From NCBI GenBank assembly GCA_030685235.1, contig MU839317.1:1-23117 (forward strand): 23,117 nucleotides of DNA, in the 5' to 3' direction. This document shows, in pieces, positions 1 to 10,243 of this stretch. The position numbers and the translations under genes are program-made. The notes below the pieces were generated by a model, which did no database searches, had not been told where the DNA came from, and was given only the letters and a program-made list of their open reading frames with translations. Source of the stretch: Copromyces sp. CBS 386.78. Its lineage: Eukaryota > Ascomycota > Sordariomycetes > Sordariales > Sordariaceae. Within the stretch, counting starts at the first letter, position 1, and each line of letters opens with the position of its first letter.

Positions 1-92
1 TATTTTTATTTTTATTTTTATTTTTATTTTTATTTTTATTTTTATTTTTATTTTTATTTTTATTTTTATTTTTATTTTTATTTTTATTTTTA
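1..92. repeat. ATTTTT hexanucleotide microsatellite, about 15 units
   Basis: The first 92 bases are an uninterrupted run of the 6-base unit ATTTTT (TAAAAA on the other strand). It reaches the window edge, so its full length is unknown. It stops abruptly at the CCGG that begins the next repeat. Confidence 0.97.
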
Positions 93-101
93 CCGGCTAT
101 C

Positions 102-223
102 CACGGTCGCATCCTTCACGGTCGCATTCACCACGGTGAGTCGCATTCACCGCGGTGAGTCGCATTCACCGCGGTGAGTCGCATTTACCACGGTCGCATC
201 CACGGTCGCATCCACGGTCGCAT
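102..223. repeat. Minisatellite of CCACGGTCGCAT-type units
   Basis: Two related units alternate: a 12-base unit CCACGGTCGCAT, single copies at the left and adjacent copies at the right, and a 19-base unit CACCGCGGTGAGTCGCATT, three copies in the middle. The longer unit is the shorter one with a GTGAGTC-type insertion. All copies keep CA and TG, so this array escaped RIP. A short open frame through it (HGRIHGRIHGR) is only the translated repeat. Confidence 0.93.
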
Positions 224-600
224 TCTAAGAAAAACTCTTCTTTTCGACTTTTCTCAACAACCAGACTTTGTAATACGATGTAAAAAGTACCAAAATGACC
301 GCATAATTGAGGCGAGCATTTTGACGGTTTTTTCATTTGGATGCATTTCTTCGTTGAGAAGAGGTGTTGCCGAGAGTTTGATGCATAGGCCTCCCGAGTT
401 TGGCAACTCGACAGAATTTCCTGATTGGGAACATGGGCTCCGCAATTAATTGCATTTGGCCCAGTATAGACAGAACCGCCGCTCCTTCCAGTTTCGGCGC
501 TTCGGTGGGCTCACGACCACGACCTTTGGTGCGGTTCTTCCGTGACACCTTTGGTGAGCCCGACCTCAGCGCCTCCACGGTGGAAGGATGGGCGTTTTAA
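224..600. other. Un-mutated flank without a recognisable gene
   Basis: Base composition and CA/TG content are normal here, unlike the block that starts at about 600. Short open frames exist on both strands (for example 400-600 on +), but none resembles a known protein and they overlap in conflicting frames. Positions 507-514 (GGGCTCAC) and 554-561 (GTGAGCCC) can pair as a stem, and CCTCCACGGTGGAAGG near 572-587 is a second imperfect palindrome. The flank may be the end of another element, but nothing proves this. Confidence 0.5.
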
Positions 601-959
601 TTATATATATAATAGCGTAATTATTATAAATTTTATAAATCTAAACATAGCGTTTAAAAATAAAGAGATATTTATAATCGGGTTATTATTATAACGTTTA
701 TTATTATAAATTCGTTCGCCCTATAGAAGAATACTTTTATTTTATAACTATTTAATATTTATTTTAAGAGTAGCTCTATATAATTATACGTACAAAATAT
801 ATTAATTCGCTTCGATATAATATTTTTATATAATATTACTCTTAAAACTATTAATCGTTTTATTAAAATTTCTATAATATATATCCCCCTTATCTAGCTT
901 TTATATTCCTTTTTATTCTTATTACATACTAATAACGTTAAAGGCTAACTTTAAATTCG

Positions 960-1600
960 TTAGCTAGGACCTGAATATAATTATTATCTATAATAATTTT
1001 AATTTCGTAAATTGCGTCGGTAGCTTTAATATTAAGCGGTAAAATATTATATAGAATTTTACTATATATTTCCTTATTAATAGTCCCGATATTCACAACC
1101 TATTTACACTATTTCAATAGCGCCTACATATTAAATTCGAAGTTAATTAACTCTTTAACTATTTTAGTATTACGCTACTATCCTTAAACCAAGCGGCGTA
1201 TTACCTTACTAAAGGCCGACTAACTTCTATTTTTATTTAAAAAAATAAGTAGACTATTCCCAATTTTCTAATAATTAAGCGACTACGTACTTCTAATACT
1301 TATATACTATAAATTCCTACTATTATAAAGAATAAAAGTTAAATCGTTAACGTTTATTATTTTTATAATAAATTCTTCTTTAATATCCTTAGACTTAATA
1401 AAAATAATTTCGGCGATTAATTTATCTTAATCTATAGCGATTAGAAAATAATATTTTTTATTCGCTATATTATTTTCAACTAATTTAAAGCTAATTATAT
1501 TTATAATTATAACTAATAAATCCTTACCGTCCTTATATTCTTTTATATCTTTATAAATTATATTAATATAATTTTTCGTATTTTTTAGCCCTTACTAATA
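960..1600 (-). pseudogene. Unidentified degraded reading frame
   Basis: Read on the minus strand from about 1600 downward, one frame stays open for about 54 codons, has one TAA, then runs about 38 more. Later stops are TAA/TAG at sites where Gln or Trp codons are plausible. The predicted peptide is mixed hydrophilic and hydrophobic (pieces such as KKYYFLIAID and KSKDIKEEF). I recognise no domain. It would be divergent from the DUF6589 relic that begins at about 1646 on +. The open runs are only modestly longer than chance allows in such AT-rich DNA, so this may be a shadow of an upstream part of that gene. Confidence 0.25.
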
Positions 1601-1645
1601 TAGAATATCGAAGGCCTTAGGAGGGGTACCCGAATAAAGAAGGAT

Positions 1646-3010
1646 AAGATTAAATTCTACGACGGTCGGTATTTATTAGAAAATTCATTTATTTCTAAAA
1701 TCTTAGCCTTCTTTATTATTAAATTCGTCGAATATAGGTATTTATTTAAATTTAATTTTACAGAATATTTTATACGCCGGGCGATAATTAACGTCGGGGA
1801 GGATTATATTAATTAACAATTATATTCTATTTATAACAAAATCTTTTTTCTAATTATATAATCTAAATATTAAATAATTTCGGGGAAAATAAATACAAAT
1901 TACTATAATATATATTATTACTTATAGATTATTCGTATTTTTATAGTATTCAATAAAGCCATTTCTATAGGGGATTATAGTATATTACATAAAATTATTA
2001 GCTTACTTCCTATCTTCTTTTATAGTAGGAAGTCTAATAATTATAAACCCGAAATATTATATTTAGTATAATTATTTCGCCCCGAAATTATAAATTAGAC
2101 GCTTACTAATACTATTTTACAATTTAATATAATACGATATTCTATAGCTAGTAATAAATAGAAGGCGATTAATATAATATTCGAATATATTAATATATCC
2201 TTTACTTAAAATATTAAATAGAATAAAAATTCTATTTATAATACCCAGACTATATTTATCCGGCTTTCCGCTATTAGCCCTTATACTATAATTATCCGTA
2301 AGGCGGTAGAGAATAATATACGAACTTACTAGGCCGGTAAATATATAAACCTATTTACCAATAAAAATATTATAAATTATACTTATATAATATATCGGAA
2401 TAAATAGGCGCGTCGAAGATATACTACTTTCCAACCACCTGATAATTCGGGATTTAATACCCCTAATATCCTACAATTCGGCCTTACTACGCTATTAAAA
2501 TTAAAATTTAATACTTTCAATATAAAAGAAGTCCGGCTTTTATAAGTAAACGAATAAATAATAATTTTAAACCCCAAGTAATTTATTAAATAAATAGAAA
2601 TAAGTACGGGAAAAATAATTATCAATAGTAATAAGGGCGAACGGATATATTTTAACGAAGGCGTTAATTCTAATAATAAATTCCTAAATATTATTTAAAT
2701 ATTTATATAAATTAGACCCAAAATAATTTAAAGTACAATTAATATAGGTTAATCTCGCGTACATTTCGTATTCTATAGTACCCTTTTTATAACTATATAG
2801 TATAATAAGATTTATATAGGCTATTAGAATATCCGAATATAAGTTATCGGATAATAGGTATTAAGTAGAATACCGGAGCCCTATATTTATAGGCCCTACC
2901 CCGACTCTTCGGCTATTCTTAATTCCCGCCCCTTTAAGCGTTACGTAATTGATTAGCGTAAACGTAATTAAAATATTATATTTCTACTTCGCTTAGAATT
3001 TAATAATATT
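1646..3010 (+). pseudogene. DUF6589-domain protein, RIP-inactivated
   Basis: One plus frame can be followed for about 455 codons through roughly two dozen stops, all TAA or TAG. Its middle matches the pattern I know for the fungal DUF6589 family. There is an A-I-x-x-G-D-Y segment at 1961-1981, then NYKPEILYLVxLFRPE from 2039, then FEYINISF (2180-2200, ancestrally a Leu-Glu-His-Asn type motif), a KNSxYxxxxxFxRL stretch, and RKAVENNI at 2297-2320. The C-terminal third is hydrophilic and ends near 3010, just before an inverted-repeat cluster. The family is of unknown function and is often found in repetitive regions of fungal genomes. The N-terminal part expected upstream is not legible. No start codon survives. 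The assignment is by eye and would need a profile search. Confidence 0.72.
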
Positions 3011-3030
3011 AAATATTTATATTACCTTTA

Positions 3031-3259
3031 TTAACCTTCGCTTTAGAAGGAATAAAGGTTAATAGATAGGCTTCGTTTTAATAGGAGTAAAATTATTAAA
3101 TAGGCTTCGTTTTAATAGGAATAAAATTTCGTTAACCTCCCGTACGAAGCCTATTTATTACTTTTACTCCTATTAGAACGAAGGTTATTTACTAATTAAA
3201 TTTTATTCTTATTAGAGCGAAGCCTATTTTAACCTTTACTCCTTCTATAGCGAAGCCTA
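3031..3259. repeat. Imperfect inverted-repeat cluster of about 30-bp units
   Basis: The left arm (3031-about 3133) carries tandem units of the type TAGGCTTCGYTYTAATAGGA followed by RTAAAA. The right arm (about 3143-3259) carries the same units in reverse orientation (for example TACTCCTATTAGAGCGAAG). Five to six units are visible. The arms could fold into a long hairpin. The cluster lies between the end of the DUF6589 relic and the SET relic and is the densest instance of a motif dispersed through the block. Confidence 0.85.
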
Positions 3260-3598
3260 TTAGCAAATTAATTAATATAATTATTTCGTCCTTTATTAAT
3301 TTAGTAATTTAATAGAATAAAATATATTAGGATAAAAGGAAATTATAATATTTAATTTTCTATCCAAGTATAAAAGCCCCTATCTCTCTCGTAAATTAAA
3401 TTATAAATATTAAAAAACTAAATAAGAGCCTTCCGCCATCTTATTTTATCCCGTAACGGATTAGATTATAAATATTAAGAGGTCTACTCTTATTAAACCG
3501 TTTACCTATTTATTTATTCTTAATTTAATTAGGTTTATATAAATTATAAGATTTCCTAATTTCCTATCTCCTATTATCTTCTTCTTCAATAATACAAA
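3260..3598. other. Spacer upstream of the SET relic
   Basis: No supported reading frame is seen here. It contains a TATAAAAG at 3369-3376 followed by a short TCTCTCTC tract, an arrangement that could be an old promoter of the SET-domain relic, but TATA-like strings are common by chance in this AT-rich sequence. Confidence 0.3.
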
Positions 3599-3718
3599 TC
3601 CTACTCCCATTAAAGCGAAACCGACCGCGATTTTTAATATAAAATATTAATTACTATGTCCTACTCCTATTAGAGCGAAACTAACCCCGATTTTAGTATA
3701 AAATATTACTTACTATAC
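3599..3718. repeat. 60-bp tandem duplication (2 copies)
   Basis: Copies at 3599-3658 and 3659-3718 share CCTACTCC, ATTARAGCGAAAC, CCGATTTT and TATAAAATATTA in the same order and differ by scattered substitutions, mostly transitions. The period is 60 bp, a multiple of three, and it falls at the start of the readable SET-domain frame. It may therefore be a 20-residue protein repeat (PTPI-K/R-AK). Each copy includes the dispersed ATTARAGCGAA motif. Confidence 0.85.
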
Positions 3719-4435
3719 CTTTATCGACGTTAAAATAAATTTAAATACCGAATAACTAATTAAATCTCTACTTCGCGCTTATAAAGATACTATATTTTAA
3801 ATTTAGATATACAATATTACTATAATCCTCGTTAAATTATAAGATATTAATTTAAATTTCTATTATTCTAATACTATTAAAGCCCGCCTATTTAAATATA
3901 AAAGCCTTAAAAACTTTACTATTAGAAATTTAAAAGAGGGAGAAATAATTTTAGTAGAGAATCCTCTCCTTAAGATAATTTATTATACTTTTTACGCCGA
4001 ATTCTTTAAATTCTCCGGAAAAGACTAAGTAGCCTTTTTAATATTATATATTCCCCTAAGTAATTATAAGAGCCGCGATAGAAGCGATTACGATTATATT
4101 AAAGCGATTATAACTATAAACTTATTTACTATTCCCCTTTATAATAATAATATAATTAATATATATATTGTCGTATTAAAGTTCAATTATATTTATTAGC
4201 TGGTAATTAACGTTTCCTATAAATTTAATAGTTAAATTCCGAATATAATTATTATAATTACTATTAAAGCTATTAAAGCTAGTTCGGAACTATTTATTAT
4301 TTATAGCGGATTTCTTATATCGCTTTATAAATAATACGGGTTCTAATATTATTGTAGTAGGTACGAGGGCGTAATAGATTAGGATTTAGTAATTAAAAAG
4401 GAGCGTAAAATAAATATTTAGAATTAAGCGGCGAG
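3600..4435 (+). pseudogene. SET-domain protein (putative methyltransferase), RIP-inactivated
   Basis: A single plus frame keeps the order of SET-domain landmarks. RNLKEGEIILVENPLL at 3924-3971 matches the N-terminal SET motif with its conserved Gly and Glu. A long insert follows. At 4182 comes F-N-Y-x-Y, the expected mutated form of the catalytic-site FNHxC (His and Cys codons become Tyr by RIP). Then KAIKASSELFIIYSGF at 4266-4313 matches the rDIxxGEEL-x-x-Y motif. A Y-G-F segment with a post-SET-like Cys cluster lies at about 4335-4365, where one Cys survives and others now read as Tyr. SET proteins methylate lysines of histones or other proteins. The insert layout recalls fungal SMYD-like proteins, but the subtype is uncertain. 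In-frame TAA/TAG codons and loss of ATG make it non-functional. Confidence 0.78.
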
Positions 4436-4600
4436 AGTTTAAGAAAGATTAATATTATATTTAAGATAGGGAAATAGAATTAAGAGTACTCTATAAGCTA
4501 ATTTTAAAGGTTCGAACTTATAATAAGTATAAGGGCGTAATGAATATTAATTAGTACTTAATAATTAAAAAGGAGCGCGAAATAAACGTTTAAAGCAAAT
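4366..4600. repeat. Diverged direct repeat at the 3' end of the SET relic
   Basis: The segment beginning AGGGCGTAAT at 4366 (through AATTAAAAAGGAGCG at about 4391-4405, then AAATAAAYRTTTA) recurs beginning at 4532 with a spacing of 166 to 172 bp. The difference in spacing implies a small indel. This looks like a partial tandem duplication that copied the sequence coding the SET C-terminus. Confidence 0.7.
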
Positions 4601-4799
4601 TATAATTTAGGGGTCGGGGATAAGAGCGCTAGCGAATAGGGTCGTTAATTATATTTAACTTAATTTTATTATTATAGTAGAAATATTATTTGAATTACGA
4701 GGGAAATATAGGACTATTATAATAATTATAATTATAATTATATTATTTTCGCCTATTTAAGCCGTTAATAGGTTTTATAATTGTAAGTACAATGTTATT

Positions 4800-5290
4800 A
4801 TTATTATTATTATATCCCGGAGTACTAGATTAACTTACGTAAGTAAATATTTTAATTGTTTAACCTCTTCTTTAATACATTTAAGAACTTTTATAATATT
4901 ATCCTATAACGTTATAATCGCTTTATAAATAGTATTATATTCGGCTACTAATTTTTTAACCCTATTTACTTTATCCTTTTCTATATTAATTTTAATACCC
5001 TCTATACTTAATTATACTGCTTTATACGAATTAAAAATTTAAGAATTAATAATTATTAACCCGTATTATATATCCCGAAAGCTAACGTTTATTAATTTTG
5101 GGGTAGAGGCCTTTAAAGTAGGGGGGGGGGAGGATACTTTACGAAATATTATTATAAAAATAATAATTATTAACTTCTTTTTTAAATTATAAGAATAAAT
5201 ATTAATTTATAAACTCTTTTGGTAATTGTTATATTTAATTAAAGTGGCCGTATTATTAGGAAAAAACTCTATATTTTTATTAGCGTACTA
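4800..5290 (-). pseudogene. Coiled-coil-like hypothetical protein relic
   Basis: A minus frame from about 5290 to 4800 has open runs of about 46 and 36 codons and only TAA/TAG stops. A short Ser/Pro segment is encoded by the ten-G run at 5121-5130 (read as C on this strand). After it comes a charged, heptad-like stretch (for example KDKVNRVKKLVAEYNTIYK and CIKEEVKQLKYLL) that suggests a coiled coil. I recognise no family. It lies downstream of, and convergent with, the SET relic on +. The coding call rests on frame openness and composition only. Confidence 0.4.
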
Positions 5291-5744
5291 TTAAGTTTAT
5301 CTATATTTTCGATTGCGGTTAAATGGCTACGTTTTTTATATACTGGAAATATTACCCTTTATTTATTTAGAAGGGTGTGCGATAATTAATTCACTTTATT
5401 ACGAAAATTATATAAAGTTTAAAGGGAAGTAATTATTAGATAATCCTATCGGGTATATTATAGTAAAATATTTAAGGCTAGTAAATTATTATACTATATT
5501 AATTATTTTATAAAGTTAATTTTTAATTATATAGTCCGAATTAGTAATATTAGCCGTATATAGAAATTTCTAGTTTGGGTATAGCGATTGGGAATAGTCG
5601 TTATTCTATAAATAATAACGTATTTAAGCTAATATTATTTTAAGAGAATTAGGATCTTTAATATTATTTTATTAATTAATATATTAGAGTTGTATATAAA
5701 TAAGTCGAAGATGCGCGAGCTAAAATATAATTATAGATTATAAT

Positions 5745-6130
5745 TATTAGTAGAATTGTCGGCGGCTAGAACGGTTAATTAGTAGGCTGGGTATATTAAT
5801 TATATAATAATAAATTTGAAAAAGCTTTTAACCTCCTCCTAAATATTATTTATTTAGATTGGGCGGATAAATTCGATGAATTTATATATTTAATTAATTT
5901 AAAAAACGATTCCGTAAATTATTACTTTCTTATTAGGGTTAAACCGCGGTATAAAAAGTATATCTTTTTATAATAATTTAGGGACTTTGTTTAATTATTA
6001 TATTAAAATAAGTTAATATAAGTATATAAATAAGTAAGATAATATATACTTTAGGATATATATATTTATTTAGCCTTTTATAAGCGCGCTTTATTTTTAT
6101 TTTATTAATTAATAACCCTAATTCAAAATT
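5745..6130 (+). pseudogene. Unidentified degraded reading frame
   Basis: One plus frame contains a run of about 60 codons without a stop, starting near 5800 (pieces such as FEKAFNLLLNIIYLDWADKF and RVKPRYKKYIF), then a Gln-rich tail where TAA/TAG are frequent. No domain is recognised, and an adjacent frame is also partly open upstream. The call rests on the long open run alone. Confidence 0.25.
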
Positions 6131-6450
6131 CCCTACTTTACCTTTTATATTAGTATTTTTAAGTAATTACGGTTATACGAATATATTATAATTTAGAAAG
6201 GTTACTACCCTTTATTTCCTTTATATATTTAATTTTTTAAATAATAGCGGCTCTATAAATTTATTATCTAGTATCGGTATAATTAGAACCTATCTAGGCT
6301 TTATATATTAATAAAATATAATATTAGGAGGGTAAAAAAATATTTTACTTTAAATAACTTTCTTTTCTTATTTATATTCCGGGTAGAAAAACTAATAATA
6401 AGTAATATTATAATAAGAAATCGTCTTCGAATTCTAATATTTAATTTCGT

Positions 6451-6942
6451 ATAATTTATCTTTAGTAATCCTATTTACGAAATAAATTAAAGTTAATAAT
6501 TAAATTAATAATTAAAGCCCGGCCGAAATATATTTTAAATATTATTATTTACGTTTGTCCAACTATAAAAGGTAATAAACTATAAAAATAGTTATCGTAG
6601 AATATATTTAAATATATTATAAAAATAGAATAATATTAAAGGTAATTGTAGTAAGAGGACTAAATAATAAAAAAATATAGGGGTATAATATTTTTATATA
6701 ATTTATCTTTAATAATCTTATTTATAAAACGAATTAAAATTAATAATTAAATTAATAATTAAGGCCCGGCCGAAATATACCCTAAATACTATTATTTATA
6801 TTTATTTAACTATAAAAAGTAGTAAACTATAAAAATAATTATTGTAAAGCGTATTTAAATATATTATAAAAATAGAATAATATTAGGTAATTATAGTAAG
6901 AGGGCTAAATAATAGAAGAATATAAGGGTATAATATTTTTAC
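6451..6942. repeat. 247-bp tandem duplication (2 copies)
   Basis: Copy 1 (6451-6697) and copy 2 (6698-about 6942) begin with ATAATTTATCTTTARTAATC and both contain AARGCCCGGCCGAAATATA, TAGTAAGAGG and GGGTATAATATTTTTA in the same order and spacing. They differ mostly by transitions with a few small indels. No reading frame is evident in the repeat. Confidence 0.92.
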
Positions 6943-7980
6943 ATTAAAGTAAAATCCAGGATAACAGATAATTAGAATATACGAATTTTCGAAGGGGGAT
7001 CTAAAATTAAAAAGGATAGAATAGGTTCTACTAACCGTATAAAGGGGGTTAGGCGTTTATTTAGGGAAATAAGCTTTAAAAACGTTAAAAATCTTTATTA
7101 CAAAAATATTATAGTAGGGGGCTACTTATAGTACTAGTAAATAAGTAATATAATATATAACGAAATTTATTAAAGTATTAAAATATTATATATTAATGGG
7201 GTATTATAATAAATATTTAGGGGCTTATTATTAGAATATATAGCTATATACTTTACTACGCCTAATTTTAATATTAATTTAAATAATTTATTCGTTAATT
7301 ATTCGAAAAGTAAATAATTAATGTATAGCGTAATTAGTAAAGATCCCGCCGGGTATTATAGTATTTAAGCCCGTCTAAAATACTAAAATATCGCCGCTTA
7401 ATAATTTACTACGTAAAATACCTATCTTCCTACTAACGTAGTACCGGCTACGTCCGCGCTCAAATAAAAGTCGGTAAAAATCCTATCGAATTGGATTTAT
7501 ATAATTAATATGCTAAGGCTTGTATTTATTTACCGGGAAATAATATCCTAGCCCGAATCCGCCGCCCTCGGCTTTAAAAACCCTCTCCGGTAAATAATTA
7601 TTAATTACTATTTTAATTTAATTTTATTAAGCGGGGCGCTATAATAATATTTGTTTATTCGGTTGGTAATTAACGATTACTAGCGGAAATTAATCCCTAA
7701 CCGGGGCGGGGTTTATAATTAAACGAATAAATAATATAATTACCGTAGCGGATCTATTACGACGCTATAGAATAAATAATAACTAATTTAATTCGAAAAA
7801 TTATAAGTCTGTTAAAAAGTCGAAAGTAATTTGGATTTTAATTTTAAAAATTATTATATCCATCGGATTCTAAATAGCTAATTTAATTTAGAGGAGAGGT
7901 ATAGAAGGGTCGAAAGTAAAATTATAAAGGGTAGCTAAATTCGAACGGGTTTAGAAATAAAGAATTCATTAATTAAATAT
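6943..7980. other. RIPped segment with no identified feature
   Basis: About 1 kb with the same CA/TG depletion. I looked for long open runs and transposase or polymerase motifs on both strands and found none I could defend. It includes a slightly less AT-rich stretch near 7,430-7,700. Confidence 0.5.
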
Positions 7981-7987
7981 TATAATT

Positions 7988-8053
7988 AAAGAACGGTATT
8001 ATAACCGCCGCCTATAGTTTAAAGAATAATATTATAACCGCCGCTTATAATTA
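7988..8053. repeat. 33-bp tandem repeat (2 copies)
   Basis: AAAGAACGGTATTATAACCG begins the first copy at 7988. A second copy beginning AAAGAATAATATTATAACCG starts at 8021. Each continues with CCGCYTATARTT. The period is 33 bp, in frame with the minus-strand relic around it. Confidence 0.85.
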
Positions 8054-8799
8054 AGAGTAATTAATTTAATTTAATAATTACCGCCCAATTTATCCTTACT
8101 AATTATTATTAAAAAAATAATAATTTTAATATTTATTAAATATTCTAATAATATTTCCGAAAATATAGAACTGTAATAGGCCGTTTAAGGCTATATATCC
8201 GCTTCAACGTCCGTCCTACTCTTTAAATAATTATATATAAAGCGTTTAATTTATTTAAATAATTATATATCCCTACTATTATAAATATCGCTATTTAGAA
8301 ATTTATATACGTTATATATTTCTATTTTAACCCCGAATATATTTATAATTATATAGCCCTCTTTATTAAAAGGGATATAACCGCTACTATATTATTTGCT
8401 AATATAATTTTTAGTGTAATTATATTTTTTATCCTAATTAAGATAAAGTTAGTTAATGAATTTTTATATTTTCTTTTTATTATATATTTATTATTTAATA
8501 GCGAACGGGGCGTGTTGCCGTTTTATATATTATATTATAAAGCGAATTATATAATTATATTCTTTATTAGGTAGAGTAGGGTTTAAATTCCTAGGGCTAT
8601 AATATTAGAATAAAGAGGGTTTATTTACGTATTTAAAACGGTTAAGTAGGGTAGGAGCCCCCTATTTAATATTAGTAGAACTATATTAATTAGGAGTAAT
8701 ATTTAAATTTTTAAAGTTATAATATTCGCGTAAATTAGAAATTAGAGGCTTAGTTATATAGTTTTTATATTTAGGCGGGGTTAAAGTAAGGCGAATATT

Positions 8800-8900
8800 A
8801 TTTTTATTATTATTTCTAATATAACCTAAATAAAATTCATTTTTATTATTACTTCTAATATAACCCGAATAAAATTCATTTTTATTATTACTTTTAGTAT
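8800..8900. repeat. 39-bp tandem repeat (2.6 copies)
   Basis: Units start at 8800, 8839 and 8878 with ATTTTTATTATTAYTTYTA and continue ATATAACCYRAATAAAATTC in the two full copies. The period is 39 bp. It encodes a 13-residue repeat in the minus-strand relic. Confidence 0.88.
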
Positions 8901-9869
8901 AATTAGAGCGAACTTCGTTATAATTATAATATTAATATTTTTATACTTTAAACGGAGAATCCGAATTAGAATTAAAACGTTTATACTCCTCCCTATAATT
9001 ATAATTAAAATTATTAAAATAGTAATTAGGATTATTTAAATCGTTAACCGGGTTAATTAATACTAGATTTTTATATTAGTTTACTTTTACTACCTGCTTT
9101 TTTTTCCGAATTTATAAAATTATAGTTGTAACCCTATTTTATTTATATTTTTTATAAAACGTTTGGAATTTCTCCTCTATTTTAACTTTAATTATAATTT
9201 CCCGTTCCGTTAATATTATTAATAATTCTTATTAATAATCGTTGGCTAAGGATTATACTTTTTTAATTTATAACTTTTCTTTTACTTTAAAGTCCCTAAT
9301 AGGATATTAAATAAACCGTTTAATAATTTTATTATAGTCGTCGTCCGTAGCGTTATTAATAATAGAATAAATATTATTTAAGAATACGGAATATTCTACT
9401 TTTAAATCGGCGACGTTAGCTTTAACTTAATCGGCCTATATTGAACCGGCTAATAGTAAATTATAATTGAATTATATTTAATTAATTTTAAAATTTTACA
9501 ATATAATTTTTATAATTATTTTAATTAAGAGAGAATAAAAGTCGCCGATACAATATACGCAATCTATATTATATAACCTTATATTCGTTGGTAGTTCAAC
9601 TACTTATAAGAACTGGTTAAATTAGTACGAAAGGTTGTACTTAGCAGCTTTATAGTTAAAAAGGGTCCGAAATTAGTCGCTAGCCTCGGACGGGATGCTT
9701 AAATTATTTAATAATAAACTTGTAACTAATTCGTAAATTTATTATTCGTATATTAATTTTCGCTTTAATTATAATAAACCGGCCTTAAAAGGTTTATCCT
9801 AATTAGAGTACAAATACATAATATATTTTATATAGCGTATATTCTTCTATTTAATTATTAATTATATTA

Positions 9870-10210
9870 TTTATAATAAGAAGAAATTATTCGATAGGTT
9901 AAGTTTAGCTAATTCGGAAGAGTTAGCCTATATACTATAAAATAATATTTTAATTTTAAATATAATTAAATTTAATCCTGACGTAATAAATTACATAGAA
10001 ATTCAGACTAACTATATAAATATTCGAATTTAATATTAGGATATCGATATTTACTTTCGGTTAATTCTATTTAATAACGATATAACTGCGGTCGGCTTAG
10101 GATTAATTCGAATAAATTATATCTATTTATATCCTAACCTTCTTTAAAATAGTATATAGCGTCCTAAAATTAAATTAGTATTTATACGGGCGGCCTTTAT
10201 TTTAATTAAA
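9870..10210 (+). pseudogene. Unidentified degraded reading frame
   Basis: A plus frame has open runs of about 35 and 47 codons with few stops (pieces such as FDRLSLANSEELAYIL and FRLILFNNDITAVGLGLIR). It ends at about 10,200, where two copies of the dispersed palindromic motif lie, and it converges on the minus-strand relic that ends near 10,230. No family is recognised. Confidence 0.3.
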
Positions 10211-10243
10211 GTGAATAATTTCGAATTTTAATTAGAGCGGAAT
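10200..10243. repeat. Palindromic motif pair between convergent relics
   Basis: TTTAATTAAAGTGAA at 10,200-10,214 and TTTTAATTAGAGCGGAA at about 10,227-10,243 are two copies of the TTCGCTYTAATTARAGCGAA-like motif. They lie just where a plus and a minus reading frame end. Confidence 0.6.

Larger units (their letters stand above)
7985..9460 (-). pseudogene. Asn/Tyr/Lys-rich hypothetical protein relic with internal repeats
   Basis: A minus frame from about 9460 to 7985 (about 490 codons) is interrupted only by RIP-type stops. The first part is charged (for example NNATDDDYNKIIKRF and ERE...KIEEKF). The middle is low-complexity and rich in Asn, Tyr and Ser. Two tandem repeats inside are multiples of three and stay in this frame: a 39-bp repeat encoding a 13-residue unit (NEFYSGYIRSNNK type) and a 33-bp repeat encoding an 11-residue unit (NYKRRLxYYSL type). 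In-frame repeats support real coding. No domain is recognised. A retroelement gag-like protein is possible, but I see no pol next to it. Confidence 0.42.

Noticed and set aside
174..600. Overlapping open frames on both strands near the left end
   Set aside because: They begin in or translate the minisatellite, conflict in frame, and match no known protein.
2383..2625. An 80-codon open frame on the minus strand within the AT block
   Set aside because: It is the antisense shadow of the DUF6589 relic, begins with TTG rather than ATG, and is hydrophobic only because of AT-rich codons.
3369..3376. TATAAAAG as a promoter of the SET relic
   Set aside because: TATA-like strings are frequent by chance in this RIPped sequence, so it is noted only as a weak possibility in the spacer entry.
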